Shown: positions 1-9,052, counted from the first letter of the stretch. The stretch: 64,000 nucleotides of DNA from Sulfuricurvum sp. (GCF_028713855.1 NZ_JAQTNN010000010.1:1-64000), one strand, 5' to 3'. The notes: a model not told the origin generated them from the sequence alone. Program-made: numbers and translations.

Positions 1-116
1 CGGATAACGATGTTACCTGCTCTTACGAATTCACCACCGTATTTTTTGACACCGAGTCTACGTCCCGCTGAGTCGCGGTTATTCTGTGTACTACCCTGAC
101 CTTTCTTATGAGCCAT
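1..116 (-). CDS. rpmA: 50S ribosomal protein L27 (partial, 3' end outside window)
   Basis: Only the first 38 or so codons are inside the window; the gene runs off the left edge. The minus-strand reading starts at the ATG complementary to 114-116 and begins [18 protein letters not shown], the conserved basic N-terminus of bacterial L27. L27 sits near the peptidyl transferase centre of the large subunit. It lies 18 bases downstream of rplU, the usual rplU-rpmA pairing, so the two are very probably cotranscribed. Confidence 0.95.
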   Translation of the reverse strand, partial: MAHKKGQGSTQNNRDSAGRRLGVKKYGGEFVRAGNIVI

Positions 117-134
117 GCTGTCCTCCTGCTTTTA

Positions 135-449
135 TTATGCGTTGATCGCAGTGATACGAACACGCGTGTGATCTCTACGGAAACCACGTTTCAATTTACT
201 GTCTTTACGACGACGTTTTTTGTAGATCACGACTTTACGGTCACGACCTTCATTGATTACTTCAGCCATAACAACAGCACCCTCTACGAATGGAGTACCT
301 GTGCGAAGTTCACCGTTATTAACGGCAAGAACTTCTTTGATTTCGATGGCAGTTTTAGGATCGAGTCCCATTTTATCGAACAAAAGGATATCACCCTCTT
401 GAACTTTGTACTGTTTACCACCATTTTTAATGATTGCGTACATTAGCAT
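135..449 (-). CDS. rplU: 50S ribosomal protein L21
   Basis: 104 residues, the normal length for L21, a 23S rRNA-binding protein of the large subunit. The N-terminus [18 protein letters not shown] and the C-terminal part with [19 protein letters not shown] are family hallmarks. The protein starts MLMYAII, so the true start may be the second Met (two codons in). An AAGGA ribosome binding site precedes the start. It is the first gene of an rplU-rpmA operon reading left, with a TATAAT-type -10 about 30 bases upstream. Confidence 0.96.
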   Translation of the reverse strand: MLMYAIIKNGGKQYKVQEGDILLFDKMGLDPKTAIEIKEVLAVNNGELRTGTPFVEGAVVMAEVINEGRDRKVVIYKKRRRKDSKLKRGFRRDHTRVRITAINA

Positions 450-480
450 TCCTTACCTATAAGTCTACAAAAAGTGGCGA

Positions 481-486
481 ATTATA
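481..486 (-). promoter_or_regulatory. -10 element of the rplU-rpmA promoter
   Basis: The minus strand reads TATAAT here, preceded by GGC and followed by an AT-rich leader of about 25 bases before the rplU start. No clear -35 is visible, which is common for Campylobacterota sigma-70 promoters. Confidence 0.5.
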
Positions 487-504
487 GCCAACGTTTATTT
501 AAGC

Positions 505-876
505 TTAAATTAAAGCGATCGCATCAATCTCAACAAATGCATTTTTCGGTAACGTTTTAACGGCTACCGTAGAGCGTACTGGCTTATGATTTCCGAATGC
601 TTCGCCATAAATAGCATTAACCGCAGCAAAATCATCCATATCCGCTAAAAAAATCGTTGTTTTGATCACTTTATCAAAAGAGCTTCCCGCTGCTTCCAAA
701 ACCGCCTTTAGATTTGAGATAACCTGAACGCATTGCGCACTCACATCACCATCTACCATTTCACCTGCAGGGGTAAGGGCAATCTGACCAGAAGTAAATA
801 CCATACCGTTTGCAATCATCGCTTGAGAATACGGTCCGATTGCTGCCGGAGCATTTGGGGTTTGTACAATTGTCAT
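505..876 (-). CDS. ridA: RidA family enamine/imine deaminase
   Basis: 123 residues, a typical RidA (YjgF/YER057c/UK114) length. These small trimeric cytoplasmic enzymes hydrolyse reactive 2-aminoacrylate and related enamines released by PLP enzymes. The visible family signature is IGPYSQA near residue 13, the TSGQI segment near 28, the substrate-carboxylate arginine R101 in KPVRSTV, and E116 near the C-terminus in the position used for water activation. An AAAGGA site precedes the ATG. It lies 11 bases downstream of the thioredoxin-like gene and ends the mutS7-dapE-trx run. Confidence 0.93.
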   Translation of the reverse strand: MTIVQTPNAPAAIGPYSQAMIANGMVFTSGQIALTPAGEMVDGDVSAQCVQVISNLKAVLEAAGSSFDKVIKTTIFLADMDDFAAVNAIYGEAFGNHKPVRSTVAVKTLPKNAFVEIDAIALI

Positions 877-887
877 TCTTTTTTCCT

Positions 888-1283
888 TTATTTTTTATAT
901 TTTAACAGGGCATCATCGAGAATCGATTGATAATCTTCACTCGGCCAATATCCCGGCATCGAATAGATTACTTTACCGTTAGCATCTAAAAAATAGTTCA
1001 TCGGTACCATTTTTGCACTCAAATTTTTCGGATAAATACTTTTGTCACGCGTCACGTGAACCGTCACAAATTTTGAATTCAATTTTGAAATAACATCTTC
1101 ATCCTGAAGGGTTGTCGCTTCAAATTTGCGACACCACCGGCACTGCTCACTCGTGATCAGAACCATCAATGGCTTGGACTCTTTTTTTGCTTTGGCTTGC
1201 GCTTGCTCGTAAGTATCATTCCACGCAATTTCCGAACCAAAGAGATTTGCCAACAAAAATGCCAATAAAACTATTTTTTTCAT
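888..1283 (-). CDS. Exported thioredoxin-like protein (thioredoxin_7 / DUF255-like fold)
   Basis: 131 residues. I place the start at the ATG at 1283, not at the upstream in-frame ATG (1325), because it follows an AAAGG site and opens directly with a signal peptide ([17 protein letters not shown]) that would otherwise be preceded by 14 residues. The longer form would also overlap dapE. The mature part has a CRWC redox motif (C48, C51) in the [10 protein letters not shown] context and later a cis-Pro region (KMVPMNYF). This suggests a periplasmic thiol-disulfide protein related to SoxW or YyaL-type thioredoxins. The substrate is unknown. Confidence 0.8.
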   Translation of the reverse strand: MKKIVLLAFLLANLFGSEIAWNDTYEQAQAKAKKESKPLMVLITSEQCRWCRKFEATTLQDEDVISKLNSKFVTVHVTRDKSIYPKNLSAKMVPMNYFLDANGKVIYSMPGYWPSEDYQSILDDALLKYKK

Positions 1284-1308
1284 TCTTAACCTTTTAGAAA
1301 ACGAAATA

Positions 1309-2406
1309 TTATCGAAAATTATCAATCAATTTTGTAAAAACAGCGTAAAGATTCTCTACTTCATCAATCGACGTTCGCTCATTCGGTGCATGGATCGTAT
1401 CATTAATGACACCGAATTCGATTACATCAATTCCATATCCGGCAATAAAACGGGCATCCGATGTTCCCCCCGCTGTCGAGTTTTTCGGAGTAATACCACA
1501 TATCGCTTCAATCGAATCGCTCAATGCTCTAACGATAGGAGTTGCCGTATCAGTTACAAATGGATAAGCCGATTGATCCAATGTCAACGTATAGTCCAAC
1601 CCTTCCAGATGTGATGCAATAAATGCCGTGATTTTATCTTTATCCGTTTGGGTTGAATTACGGATATTGAACATCATTTTGAGTTTTCCGGGAGAGACGT
1701 TCGTCGTCTCGATTCCGGCGCGGATATCGGTAATTACAAGCTGACTGGGTGCAAAATACGCATCCCCTTCATCCAAAAAAGCACCTGCAATGTTTGATAA
1801 TACAGGGGCAATTTGATGTACCGGATTGATCGCTTTCTCTGGGTAAGCGGCGTGTCCTTGTTTCCCTGTGATTTCAACAACTCCGTTAATCGAACCTCTA
1901 CGACCCACTTTGATCGCATCTCCGAATATAGTCTCACATGTCGGTTCGGCAACGACAACAGCATCGGGAAGCAAACCGTGCTCTTTGAGATACGCCAAGA
2001 CCTCAACTGTACCAAACTTGGCAGGTCCTTCTTCATCTGAGGTCAGGAGAATCGAAAGAGTACCGTCGAAATTTTCAGCTTTTTTCAATGCTTGGACAAA
2101 TGCCGCAACACCACTTTTCATATCCTGAGCACCGCGGGCATAGATATACCCATCTACTTCAGTTGCTACAAAAGGGTCTGTATTCCATCCATCTCCGGCA
2201 GGAACGACATCGACATGTCCAGCGAAACAAAGATGTTGACCCTCGCCGAAACGGCGATAGGCAAAAAGGTTTTTAACCCCTTCCCGATCGATGCGTATCG
2301 TGGTAAATCCTTCCAAATAATGCTCTAAAAAATTAAAAATTCCGCCCTCTTCGGGAGTAACGCTTGGAGCCTCCAAAAGCTGTTTAAATAGTTCAATAAC
2401 GTTCAA
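1309..2406 (-). CDS. dapE: Succinyl-diaminopimelate desuccinylase
   Basis: 365 residues, matching DapE of the M20 metallopeptidase family. It removes succinate from N-succinyl-LL-2,6-diaminopimelate in the lysine/meso-DAP pathway, feeding peptidoglycan. The zinc ligand signatures are present: FAGHVDVVP (H64), the bridging Asp in ARGAQDMKSG (D95), the DEEGP pair near 124-126, and a C-terminal His in NDTIHAPNE. The start overlaps the last bases of mutS7 by four bases (ATGA type), so translation is probably coupled. Confidence 0.95.
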   Translation of the reverse strand: MNVIELFKQLLEAPSVTPEEGGIFNFLEHYLEGFTTIRIDREGVKNLFAYRRFGEGQHLCFAGHVDVVPAGDGWNTDPFVATEVDGYIYARGAQDMKSGVAAFVQALKKAENFDGTLSILLTSDEEGPAKFGTVEVLAYLKEHGLLPDAVVVAEPTCETIFGDAIKVGRRGSINGVVEITGKQGHAAYPEKAINPVHQIAPVLSNIAGAFLDEGDAYFAPSQLVITDIRAGIETTNVSPGKLKMMFNIRNSTQTDKDKITAFIASHLEGLDYTLTLDQSAYPFVTDTATPIVRALSDSIEAICGITPKNSTAGGTSDARFIAGYGIDVIEFGVINDTIHAPNERTSIDEVENLYAVFTKLIDNFR

Positions 2407-4433
2407 TACAAATCCTCTTTTAATTGCGTCTCATATTCCAGACGTAAACCTTGTGGCGTCATTATAAAACCTTGCAGTTTGATTTTGCCTTGTGAAATCT
2501 CTCGAGAATGGGTTTCACATAAAGGTATAAGATGGTGATGTTCTTTCGAACCTGGGTTTTTTTGGAGGTTTCGTACCAGTGCACCGCAAATGACACATTC
2601 ACATGCAACCACTTCGCGGTACCGTTTAATGTACTCTTTTTGATTTCCTAATTCCAACACATCGTACTCTTTTGCCAAATTTTCCCGTAACCGCTTCGCA
2701 TTTTTCAAAAAACTCAGGTTCATATGAAGCGATTCGGCAAACTCCAGACCGTATACGCTGCTCCCACGTCCCGGTTTCAAAATCCTGTCATAGATCAAGC
2801 GGTCACTCAAATCATCATAACGTACACTTAAATGCAAATGGACGACTTCCCGTAAGCGGCTCAGTTCACTGATCATAGAGAGTTGATGCAAATGGGTCGT
2901 CATTAAAAAAAGTGCCCCTTTTTTGGAAAGTTCCATAATGGTACTCGCAACAATGGCAACAGCCGAAAGGGTCTCTGTCCCATGACTGATCTCATCACCT
3001 AAAATAAGGGATCGCTCTGTTGCATGACTAAAGATCGTGTTAAGTTCCAACATCTCTACTCCGAAGGTAGAAAGTGATTTGGCAACATTATCTCGTGATT
3101 GGATACGGGTATAAACCCCATCAAAAAGTGAAAACTTCATCGCTTTCGCCGGTACGAAAAACCCTGCTTGTGCTAATGTCACTGCAATCCCGATACTTTT
3201 CATCAATGATGACTTCCCGCTGGAGTTAATCCCATACAAAAGTACGCCTCGAATATTTGCTCCATCATGCACTTTCGAATCCAACATTACGGTATCAGGA
3301 TAAGGCAAATCAACATGATCCCGATTTCCCATGACAATATCATTCGGGACATAGGCAATCCCTTGTGCCTCTACCAACAAATGACGCAATCCACTCATCT
3401 GTAAAAAGTTTTCTTTTTCCGATTCAACGATTACAGGACGTGTAAGAGCATATTTCTGAGCATTTACAGCAGATGCTACAGCGACATCCATTCGAGCGAT
3501 CCAGTCGATTATACGATGGATAAAAGGAATTTGAGACTCTATCCATTGCCGCTCATTAGCATGATTTTTAAGTTCTATCTCCCATCCATCGCAAAGCACG
3601 TCCGTAGGCAGTAACCGGATTAGTTTATGTTTTATGCAATAGCGCTGAATCTCAATAACAATCTTTAGAGCACTAAAGAAATGCTCTATTTGCTCATCAT
3701 GGCGATTTTGAAGCTGCCACCATAAGAGTTCAATATCTCCGACCAAATGTAAATGTTCTTCCAGCCACAGAGCGTGTGGATTTACCGCTTCAATCCAATC
3801 CAGCCGGAGGTTAAGTTCAACAGAATCTTTGATCGGTAGTAAAAGACGAAATCGACCCAACCGTTTTCCCATAGGGGTGGACATCGTTAAAAAGAGTTTG
3901 GTGATACTAGAAAGTCTCGCGTCAATCGTTGTCATTTCCATCTGTTCCAACGCATTGTTTCCCAATTCCATTAGCTCTTTAGTTTCTAAAACAGTAGGCA
4001 GCGCATAGAACATTGTATTGCAATGGCTCAAATCATCCGCGAATAAGGCAAGGGCTTGTGCGCATAAAGGCCTCGTCTCCAAATTCAAATGTTCTATCGG
4101 TGTCAGGAGAGAATAAACATTAAAGGCTTTTTTAAAAAGGGTGTTTTGCTCAATTTCATTGAAAATACGATCATCATAGCGATATTCATACATTGCGAAA
4201 TTACTAGCAACTTCGTCAAATAATTGCCGGGAAGAGGCTCCAACAATAAGACGGCGGCTGTTGGTAACGAAAAGAAGATGAAGAACCCGATCAATAGCAC
4301 CATATGGGTGAGATGATTCACCTTCAATTTCGCAAAGCCACCCTCTCACGCCCAAAGGTTCAAACATCGCGAGACCAATTGAATACCCATTACTATTATG
4401 ATTAAAAAATAAGGCCGCTTCATATTTTTGCAT
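2403..4433 (-). CDS. MutS7-type mismatch repair ATPase with C-terminal HNH-like domain
   Basis: 676 residues from the ATG at 4433. An upstream in-frame ATG at 4481 lacks a Shine-Dalgarno site and adds 16 hydrophobic residues. A MutS core region is visible (TPMGKRLGRFRLLLPI, about residue 200). The MutS ATPase follows: Walker A GINSSGKSS, the STFGVEM segment, Walker B LILGDEISHGTET and TTHLHQL. The last 66 residues hold CxxC (C613, C616), a HHH cluster at 632-634, LIPLC (C639) and H642, resembling an HNH nuclease or zinc finger. A MutS with a C-terminal HNH domain matches MutS7, a subfamily known from Campylobacterota, giant viruses and octocoral mitochondria. The predicted role is mismatch recognition with built-in nicking. 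Confidence 0.82.
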   Translation of the reverse strand: MQKYEAALFFNHNSNGYSIGLAMFEPLGVRGWLCEIEGESSHPYGAIDRVLHLLFVTNSRRLIVGASSRQLFDEVASNFAMYEYRYDDRIFNEIEQNTLFKKAFNVYSLLTPIEHLNLETRPLCAQALALFADDLSHCNTMFYALPTVLETKELMELGNNALEQMEMTTIDARLSSITKLFLTMSTPMGKRLGRFRLLLPIKDSVELNLRLDWIEAVNPHALWLEEHLHLVGDIELLWWQLQNRHDEQIEHFFSALKIVIEIQRYCIKHKLIRLLPTDVLCDGWEIELKNHANERQWIESQIPFIHRIIDWIARMDVAVASAVNAQKYALTRPVIVESEKENFLQMSGLRHLLVEAQGIAYVPNDIVMGNRDHVDLPYPDTVMLDSKVHDGANIRGVLLYGINSSGKSSLMKSIGIAVTLAQAGFFVPAKAMKFSLFDGVYTRIQSRDNVAKSLSTFGVEMLELNTIFSHATERSLILGDEISHGTETLSAVAIVASTIMELSKKGALFLMTTHLHQLSMISELSRLREVVHLHLSVRYDDLSDRLIYDRILKPGRGSSVYGLEFAESLHMNLSFLKNAKRLRENLAKEYDVLELGNQKEYIKRYREVVACECVICGALVRNLQKNPGSKEHHHLIPLCETHSREISQGKIKLQGFIMTPQGLRLEYETQLKEDLY

Positions 4434-4531
4434 TATTAGAATCACCCCAATTGTATAATTTATCAGGATAATTATACTCATTCGTTCAAAAAATAAATAC
4501 TATTTAACTTTAATTTTAGTAACAATCAAGT

Positions 4532-4537
4532 TATAAT
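4532..4537 (+). promoter_or_regulatory. -10 element upstream of the PAS-domain gene
   Basis: TATAAT lies about 40 bases before the start at 4579, in the 145-base region between the divergent mutS7 and PAS genes. An AGGA site lies between it and the ATG. No clear -35 is seen. Confidence 0.4.
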
Positions 4538-4578
4538 CACATTCTTACATTCTAATCTAAGTTTAGGACATATTTATT

Positions 4579-4998
4579 ATGAAACGCCCAACACCGGTCA
4601 ACGAAGAAGTTTTATTTGATGGACGAAGTTTGATCTCCGAAACCGATACCAAAGGTATTATTACCTACGTTAACCGCAAATTTACGGAGATGACACTCTA
4701 CACTGCAGCTGAAGCGGTGGGACAACCCCATAGTATCCTACGTCATCCTGATATGCCAAAAGCAGGATTTGAAGGGATGTGGAAGGTGATCCAGAGCGGC
4801 AAAATTTGGGAAGGGTATGTTAAAAATCTTCGTAAAGATGGTAAATTTTACTGGGTTGTTGTCCACATCGTTCCAAAACTCAATGAAGAGGGAGAAATCA
4901 TCGGATATATTGCTTCACGTAAAATGCCTGACCGAAATCGTCTAAAACTTGTTGAACAACAATATGCAGAGTTGATAGAAGCAGAAAAAGGGGCTTAA
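4579..4998 (+). CDS. Single PAS-domain sensory protein (Aer-like)
   Basis: 139 residues, almost entirely one PAS domain. The segment from ISETDTKGIITYVNRKF through GQPHSILRHPDMPKAGFEGMW to KDGKFYWVVVHIVPK is very close to the PAS sensor of Aer-type redox/energy taxis receptors, where it binds FAD. There is no methyl-accepting, kinase or GGDEF domain and no membrane segment, so it must act through a partner protein. It is transcribed alone. Its 3' end overlaps the convergent MATE gene by four bases. Confidence 0.85.
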   Translation: MKRPTPVNEEVLFDGRSLISETDTKGIITYVNRKFTEMTLYTAAEAVGQPHSILRHPDMPKAGFEGMWKVIQSGKIWEGYVKNLRKDGKFYWVVVHIVPKLNEEGEIIGYIASRKMPDRNRLKLVEQQYAELIEAEKGA

Positions 4999-6305
4999 AC
5001 CTTATGGTTTAGCCACTCCTTTTTCCGGTACACTTTCCAGAACCACCATCCTTTAATCAGTGTTTCAAAGCTCATTGCACTGTAAATTCCTATAATCCCC
5101 CACCCAAGTTTCAGTGCGATATACGATGGAATCAATCGGAAAATCCATAATGATAAAATCGTTATTTGCATACTGAGCCGTGTCGCTCCTGCTCCTCTAA
5201 GTGCACCGCTCAAGACAAAAGTCAGCGCTAATGGGAGTTGAACGATCCCGACAAAACGGAGATACAACGACGCTTGTTCTATCGTTGTAGAATCGGTTGT
5301 AAACCATGAAACCAAAAATTCAGGGAATGCGAACAATACGACACCGACGCTTCCCATAAATATCATTGCAATTTTAGCACTCAGGATACCCGAGTCATAT
5401 GCATATTCATAGTTTTTGGCACCAATATACTGCCCGGCTAAAGCCATTGCGGCAACTGAAAATCCAAATCCCGGCATAAAGGCTAACGCTTCTACTCGTA
5501 GTCCTATCTGATAGCCGGCCAACGTATGTGTACCGCATGATGCGATCATCCCTACAAACAGTAAAAATGAACCGCTTCCGGCAAAGCGTTCAAACGCTGC
5601 AGGCATCCCAATATGCAGCATCCTTTTAAGTTCACGAAGCGACCCAAGCGGCACAAACTTCATCACTCCGTTTGAACGGAGCAATACCCATCCATAAGCA
5701 AGCAGATTAAACGTATAGGAACATAATGTCGCATACGCGGCTCCTTCTACACCCATAGCCGGGAATCCGCCGTGTCCAAAAATAAACAAATAGTTCAAAC
5801 CGATATGAATCACTGCCGAAACAATTTTAATAACCAATGAACTTCGAGTGTCTCCTGCGGATGAGAGGGCATTGTAAGCCAAAGCATCCAAAAAAATGAG
5901 CCCCATCCCTAAACAGAGAATTTTGAAGTAAGCTGACCCTAACTTTATGACGTCATCGCCTGATCCCATCCAACGAAAAAAATCGTCTGCAAAAAGCCAT
6001 CCTATGCTTCCAACAATAAATGCTCCAGCCAACGCAAACAATATTGCCATATTCAATACAACAGCCGCTCGATTCCTGCGCCCGCTCCCGATGTATCGTG
6101 CGATCAATACTCCAGAACCGACAACATAGAGACTCATTAGTGCTTGTATCACCATAATAAACTGCATTGAAAGACCTACCGCTGCTAATGCGCTCACACC
6201 AAGCGCACCGACCATGATCATATCGATGAGAATTTGAATAATATCGAGAAGATGTTTTAACGCCGCAGGAATAGCTAGACGTAAAACAGTTTGCTTCATT
6301 GTCAT
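4995..6305 (-). CDS. MATE family multidrug/sodium antiporter
   Basis: 436 residues with about 12 hydrophobic segments arranged as two repeats, typical for MATE (NorM/DinF-like) exporters that use Na+ or H+ to expel cationic compounds. Recognisable pieces are the N-terminal MIMVGALGVSALAAVGLS, LARYIGSG-type loops and the second-repeat AMALAGQYIGAKNYE. The start overlaps the stop of the upstream 97-aa gene by four bases. That gene in turn overlaps the MFS gene, giving a three-gene transporter operon. The substrate cannot be inferred. Confidence 0.9.
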   Translation of the reverse strand: MTMKQTVLRLAIPAALKHLLDIIQILIDMIMVGALGVSALAAVGLSMQFIMVIQALMSLYVVGSGVLIARYIGSGRRNRAAVVLNMAILFALAGAFIVGSIGWLFADDFFRWMGSGDDVIKLGSAYFKILCLGMGLIFLDALAYNALSSAGDTRSSLVIKIVSAVIHIGLNYLFIFGHGGFPAMGVEGAAYATLCSYTFNLLAYGWVLLRSNGVMKFVPLGSLRELKRMLHIGMPAAFERFAGSGSFLLFVGMIASCGTHTLAGYQIGLRVEALAFMPGFGFSVAAMALAGQYIGAKNYEYAYDSGILSAKIAMIFMGSVGVVLFAFPEFLVSWFTTDSTTIEQASLYLRFVGIVQLPLALTFVLSGALRGAGATRLSMQITILSLWIFRLIPSYIALKLGWGIIGIYSAMSFETLIKGWWFWKVYRKKEWLNHKV

Positions 6306-6595
6306 TGAATTGGGTTTTGCAACCGATGAGAAATATCTTGCATAATCTGAAATAACTCATCTTTAGTAGAATAACGTAGTTCGATTCGGTTTACCGGAAC
6401 CTCTCCAATCGGATCAAAATCGCAAATAAGCACATACGCTTCAATCGTTATAACATCCGCTTTTTGCTCTGCCCACTCCAATGAAACCGATGCCCGCTCA
6501 CCTGCAGCATGAATCAGAACAGCAGGATAAAGGCGGGTCACTTTAGACAAATCAATCTGCTGACCGTCAGTTTCAAATATAATCTCTCGTTTCAT
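6302..6595 (-). CDS. Conserved small protein of unknown function
   Basis: 97 residues, acidic, with no signal peptide or membrane segment. It has a predicted beta-rich N-terminal half (REIIFETDGQQIDLSKVTRLYPAVLIH) and a helical C-terminus. I do not recognise the family. Four-base overlaps on both sides (MFS upstream, MATE downstream) indicate translational coupling, so it is a real gene and probably works with one of the two transporters or was simply captured in the operon. Confidence 0.75.
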   Translation of the reverse strand: MKREIIFETDGQQIDLSKVTRLYPAVLIHAAGERASVSLEWAEQKADVITIEAYVLICDFDPIGEVPVNRIELRYSTKDELFQIMQDISHRLQNPIQ

Positions 6596-7797
6596 CCCAT
6601 CTCCTTAAGTGTGTATGTTTGTTGTATCCATCGATAATAAAATGCAGCTAAGGCAAAGACACTGCCTAAAATGAGGGTTATTCCTCCCAAAGAGAGTCCT
6701 CTTTCCGCCAAATATCCAATCATCAAGGAAACAGAAGCCCCAACACCTAAAAAAATCATATCGTTATACGCTATTACTCTGCCATAAAAATCGCTATGCG
6801 TATGATGCTGCAACAACGTATAGGTGTATGACCACAAAGTTGTCGTCACAAACCCAACCCCGATGGAAGCAATCACCGAAAAATAAAAGTGCTCGATTGA
6901 CAACGCCCATAATGTAATGCTAACTGCTTCTGCGACCAACAACCATCCAAGCCGAGAATTATTAATCCAATGTCCAAGCACCATCGGACCGATTACAAGT
7001 CCCACTGCCCGCGCCGCATTAATCAACCCTATTCCCAGTGAAACCGCAATAATTTGAGCATAAAAATGTTTTGCAGCCAACGCTATAAGTGCATCAAATG
7101 CGGTAAATCCAACCACAGCATGTAAAATCATCAGATGCAAAACAATAGGATTACGACGAATGTATCCGAATGCTTCTCGCATCATCTTAACAAAATGCTC
7201 TTGATTCATCGATAATTCAATATTCATCCGAAGAGTAAATACTAATATCAGCACGAGGACAAACAATCCCGCATCAAGAGCAAAAGCAACTGTTGTTCCC
7301 ACCCAATAAACTACCAAACCGCTTAATGCCATCCCAAATGTATACGACAAAGACCATATAATCGAGTGAATTTCATTAGCAGTCTGAAGTGATTTCCCCT
7401 CCAAAATTCGTGGTAACAGTGACATTTCAACAGTAAAATGGAAACTCGAGGCTCCCATACGAATAAAGACTAAAAGATACAAGAACCCCAACATCCCGAT
7501 ATTATCAATACTAATCAACGACAAAGTACAAACAATTTCAATAAGGGTGAGAATAATCATCAACCGCTTCGGATGAATCCGATCAAGTATTACTCCACTC
7601 AAAGGAGCTTGAAAAACACCCGGTAAAAAATGAAGTGCCGCTACCAAGGCAATAATAGAAGCACTTGTATTCATCTGAATCAAAAGTGTGTATATTGCTA
7701 CATTGCTAAACCACGCGCCGAAATAGGCTATCAGCTGAATTACAGAGAGGCGACGGACTAACGGTTCATTACGTAAAAGGGTCAGATAGCGTTTCAT
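6592..7797 (-). CDS. MFS transporter (efflux-type)
   Basis: 401 residues from the ATG at 7797, where the conserved body begins (MKRYLTLLRNEPLVRRLS). Two upstream in-frame ATGs at 7842 and 7869 add a hydrophilic leader without a good ribosome binding site. It has about 12 membrane segments. The loop PLSGVILDRIHPKRLMI after TM2 is the MFS motif-A region (GxxxDRxxRR type), as in EntS/MFS_3 exporters. The substrate is unknown. A short inverted repeat (ATAACC / GGTTAT around CGAA) sits just before the chosen start. Confidence 0.85.
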   Translation of the reverse strand: MKRYLTLLRNEPLVRRLSVIQLIAYFGAWFSNVAIYTLLIQMNTSASIIALVAALHFLPGVFQAPLSGVILDRIHPKRLMIILTLIEIVCTLSLISIDNIGMLGFLYLLVFIRMGASSFHFTVEMSLLPRILEGKSLQTANEIHSIIWSLSYTFGMALSGLVVYWVGTTVAFALDAGLFVLVLILVFTLRMNIELSMNQEHFVKMMREAFGYIRRNPIVLHLMILHAVVGFTAFDALIALAAKHFYAQIIAVSLGIGLINAARAVGLVIGPMVLGHWINNSRLGWLLVAEAVSITLWALSIEHFYFSVIASIGVGFVTTTLWSYTYTLLQHHTHSDFYGRVIAYNDMIFLGVGASVSLMIGYLAERGLSLGGITLILGSVFALAAFYYRWIQQTYTLKEMG

Positions 7798-7892
7798 AAC
7801 CCGAAGGTTATCATAGTTAGTTAAAGTTTTTATTTTCATTGACGATTTAGCAGGTACAAAATGTCTCATATTTATCTACAAGGAGAAGTAAA

Positions 7893-8285
7893 ATGGAAAT
7901 CTTGCAAACTACAGCCAAGATGCAACACAGCCAAACGACTGCACCAAAAACAAGTGCAGAATTGCAACCGACGCAAAGCGTACAGCAAATTCAAAAAGCT
8001 CAAATCAATCAGGATAAAGTAGCACAGATTAGTAGTGATCAAAAAACGTCTAAAATCGATTCACAAGAACAGATGAATAAATTGATCGATCAGCTGAATC
8101 AGTCGCTGAACCCATTTAATACTTCTCTACGTTTTGGTTTTGATAACTCATCCGAAGATTTTTACGTTTCCGTTATCGAGACAAAAAGCAACCGCATGCT
8201 CAGACGTTTCCCTGTCGAACAAGCCCAACAGCTTTTACCTAAGATGCAAGAGGTAAATGGTTTGTTGTTTGATCAAAAAGGGTAA
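7893..8285 (+). CDS. flaG: FlaG family flagellar protein
   Basis: 130 residues. A Gln/Thr/Ser-rich N-terminal half (residues 1-65) precedes a FlaG domain with RFGFDNSSEDFYVSVIE and MLRRFPVEQA. FlaG proteins affect filament length and are usually encoded near flagellins, fliD and fliS. An AAGGAG site precedes the ATG. fliS follows after 64 bases. In many Campylobacterota fliD lies between flaG and fliS; here it is absent from the window. Confidence 0.88.
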   Translation: MEILQTTAKMQHSQTTAPKTSAELQPTQSVQQIQKAQINQDKVAQISSDQKTSKIDSQEQMNKLIDQLNQSLNPFNTSLRFGFDNSSEDFYVSVIETKSNRMLRRFPVEQAQQLLPKMQEVNGLLFDQKG

Positions 8286-8349
8286 TTTCTTAGATTACTC
8301 TATCAACTAACAAAAATAATACTCGGACAAAGATTAAGAAGGATTTTCT

Positions 8350-8730
8350 ATGAACAATAATTTGGCATACAATACATATAATCAAAATAATATCGGTGTC
8401 GAATCACCTGAGAAGCTAATCCAAATGATGTATGAGGGAGTCTTACGTTTTAACATGCAAGCTAAACGCTCGATTGCCGACAGTAATATTGAAAGACGTA
8501 CCTATTGGATCAACCGCTCTAATGCTGTTTTAATGGAATTAATCAATATTTTGGATTACAGACAAGGGGACATCGCCCATTACCTTACAGGACTTTATAC
8601 GTATCAGCTCCGTCTCCTCGTTGAGGCCAATCTCTACAACGATGCAACTAAATTAGATGAAGTCAGCCAAGTATTCAAAGGGCTTTTAGAAGCATGGAAA
8701 GAGAGTACTGATGTGGCTTACCAGGCTTAA
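8350..8730 (+). CDS. fliS: Flagellin export chaperone FliS
   Basis: 126 residues, the standard length for FliS, a four-helix cytoplasmic chaperone that binds the flagellin C-terminus and prevents premature polymerisation. The opening NLAYNTYNQNNIGVESPEKLIQMMYEGVLRF is diagnostic (YxxxxxxxxSPxxLxxMLYdG pattern). An AGAAGGA site lies eight bases before the ATG. The 3' end overlaps the next small gene by 20 bases in another frame. Confidence 0.95.
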   Translation: MNNNLAYNTYNQNNIGVESPEKLIQMMYEGVLRFNMQAKRSIADSNIERRTYWINRSNAVLMELINILDYRQGDIAHYLTGLYTYQLRLLVEANLYNDATKLDEVSQVFKGLLEAWKESTDVAYQA

Positions 8731-8965
8731 AACAGCCCTCGTATTAGAAGAGATTGACCGTATCTCATCACTTATTGATGAGATGCCAAAGTTTGATTCA
8801 ATTGCAGAAATGGAAGAAGCCGCTTATCTTCTTTCACAAAGCAAAATACTTATAGAACAGCATCAACTTGAAGCAGCACAAGCGTTGCAACAGCTTAAAA
8901 ACACTATTGATTTTCTGAAATCAACCGAAATAAAACCACCCTCTTCACTAAATCTAAAATTTTAA
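8711..8965 (+). CDS. Small helical protein after fliS (FliT-like candidate)
   Basis: 84 residues, predicted almost fully helical (ALVLEEIDRISSLIDEMPKF and a long central helix). It starts inside the end of fliS with an AAAGAGAG site six bases before its ATG. Its position directly after fliS and its size resemble FliT, the FliD chaperone found after fliS in other bacteria, but I cannot see sequence motifs that prove this. A function in flagellar assembly is inferred from context only. Confidence 0.65.
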   Translation: MWLTRLKTALVLEEIDRISSLIDEMPKFDSIAEMEEAAYLLSQSKILIEQHQLEAAQALQQLKNTIDFLKSTEIKPPSSLNLKF

Positions 8966-9004
8966 CGCTACTCTCACCCATTTTTTGATAAAATCGCGGC
9001 ATTC

Positions 9005-9025
9005 ACTCCATTATTACTATGGAGT
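9005..9025 (+). other. Leader hairpin upstream of argG
   Basis: ACTCCAT and ATGGAGT form a 7-bp stem with a 7-base loop about 30 bases before the argG start. A GATAAAAT -10-like element lies just upstream, so the hairpin would be within the argG 5' leader. There is no T-run after it, which argues against a terminator. Confidence 0.35.
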
Positions 9026-9052
9026 AAGGGTATCAACGATAAGGATGCAGTT

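Noticed and set aside
7792-7807. Inverted repeat ATAACC-CGAA-GGTTAT at the MFS start codon
   Set aside because: The stem is only 6 bp and could occur by chance; the start choice near it is also uncertain, so no regulatory claim is made.
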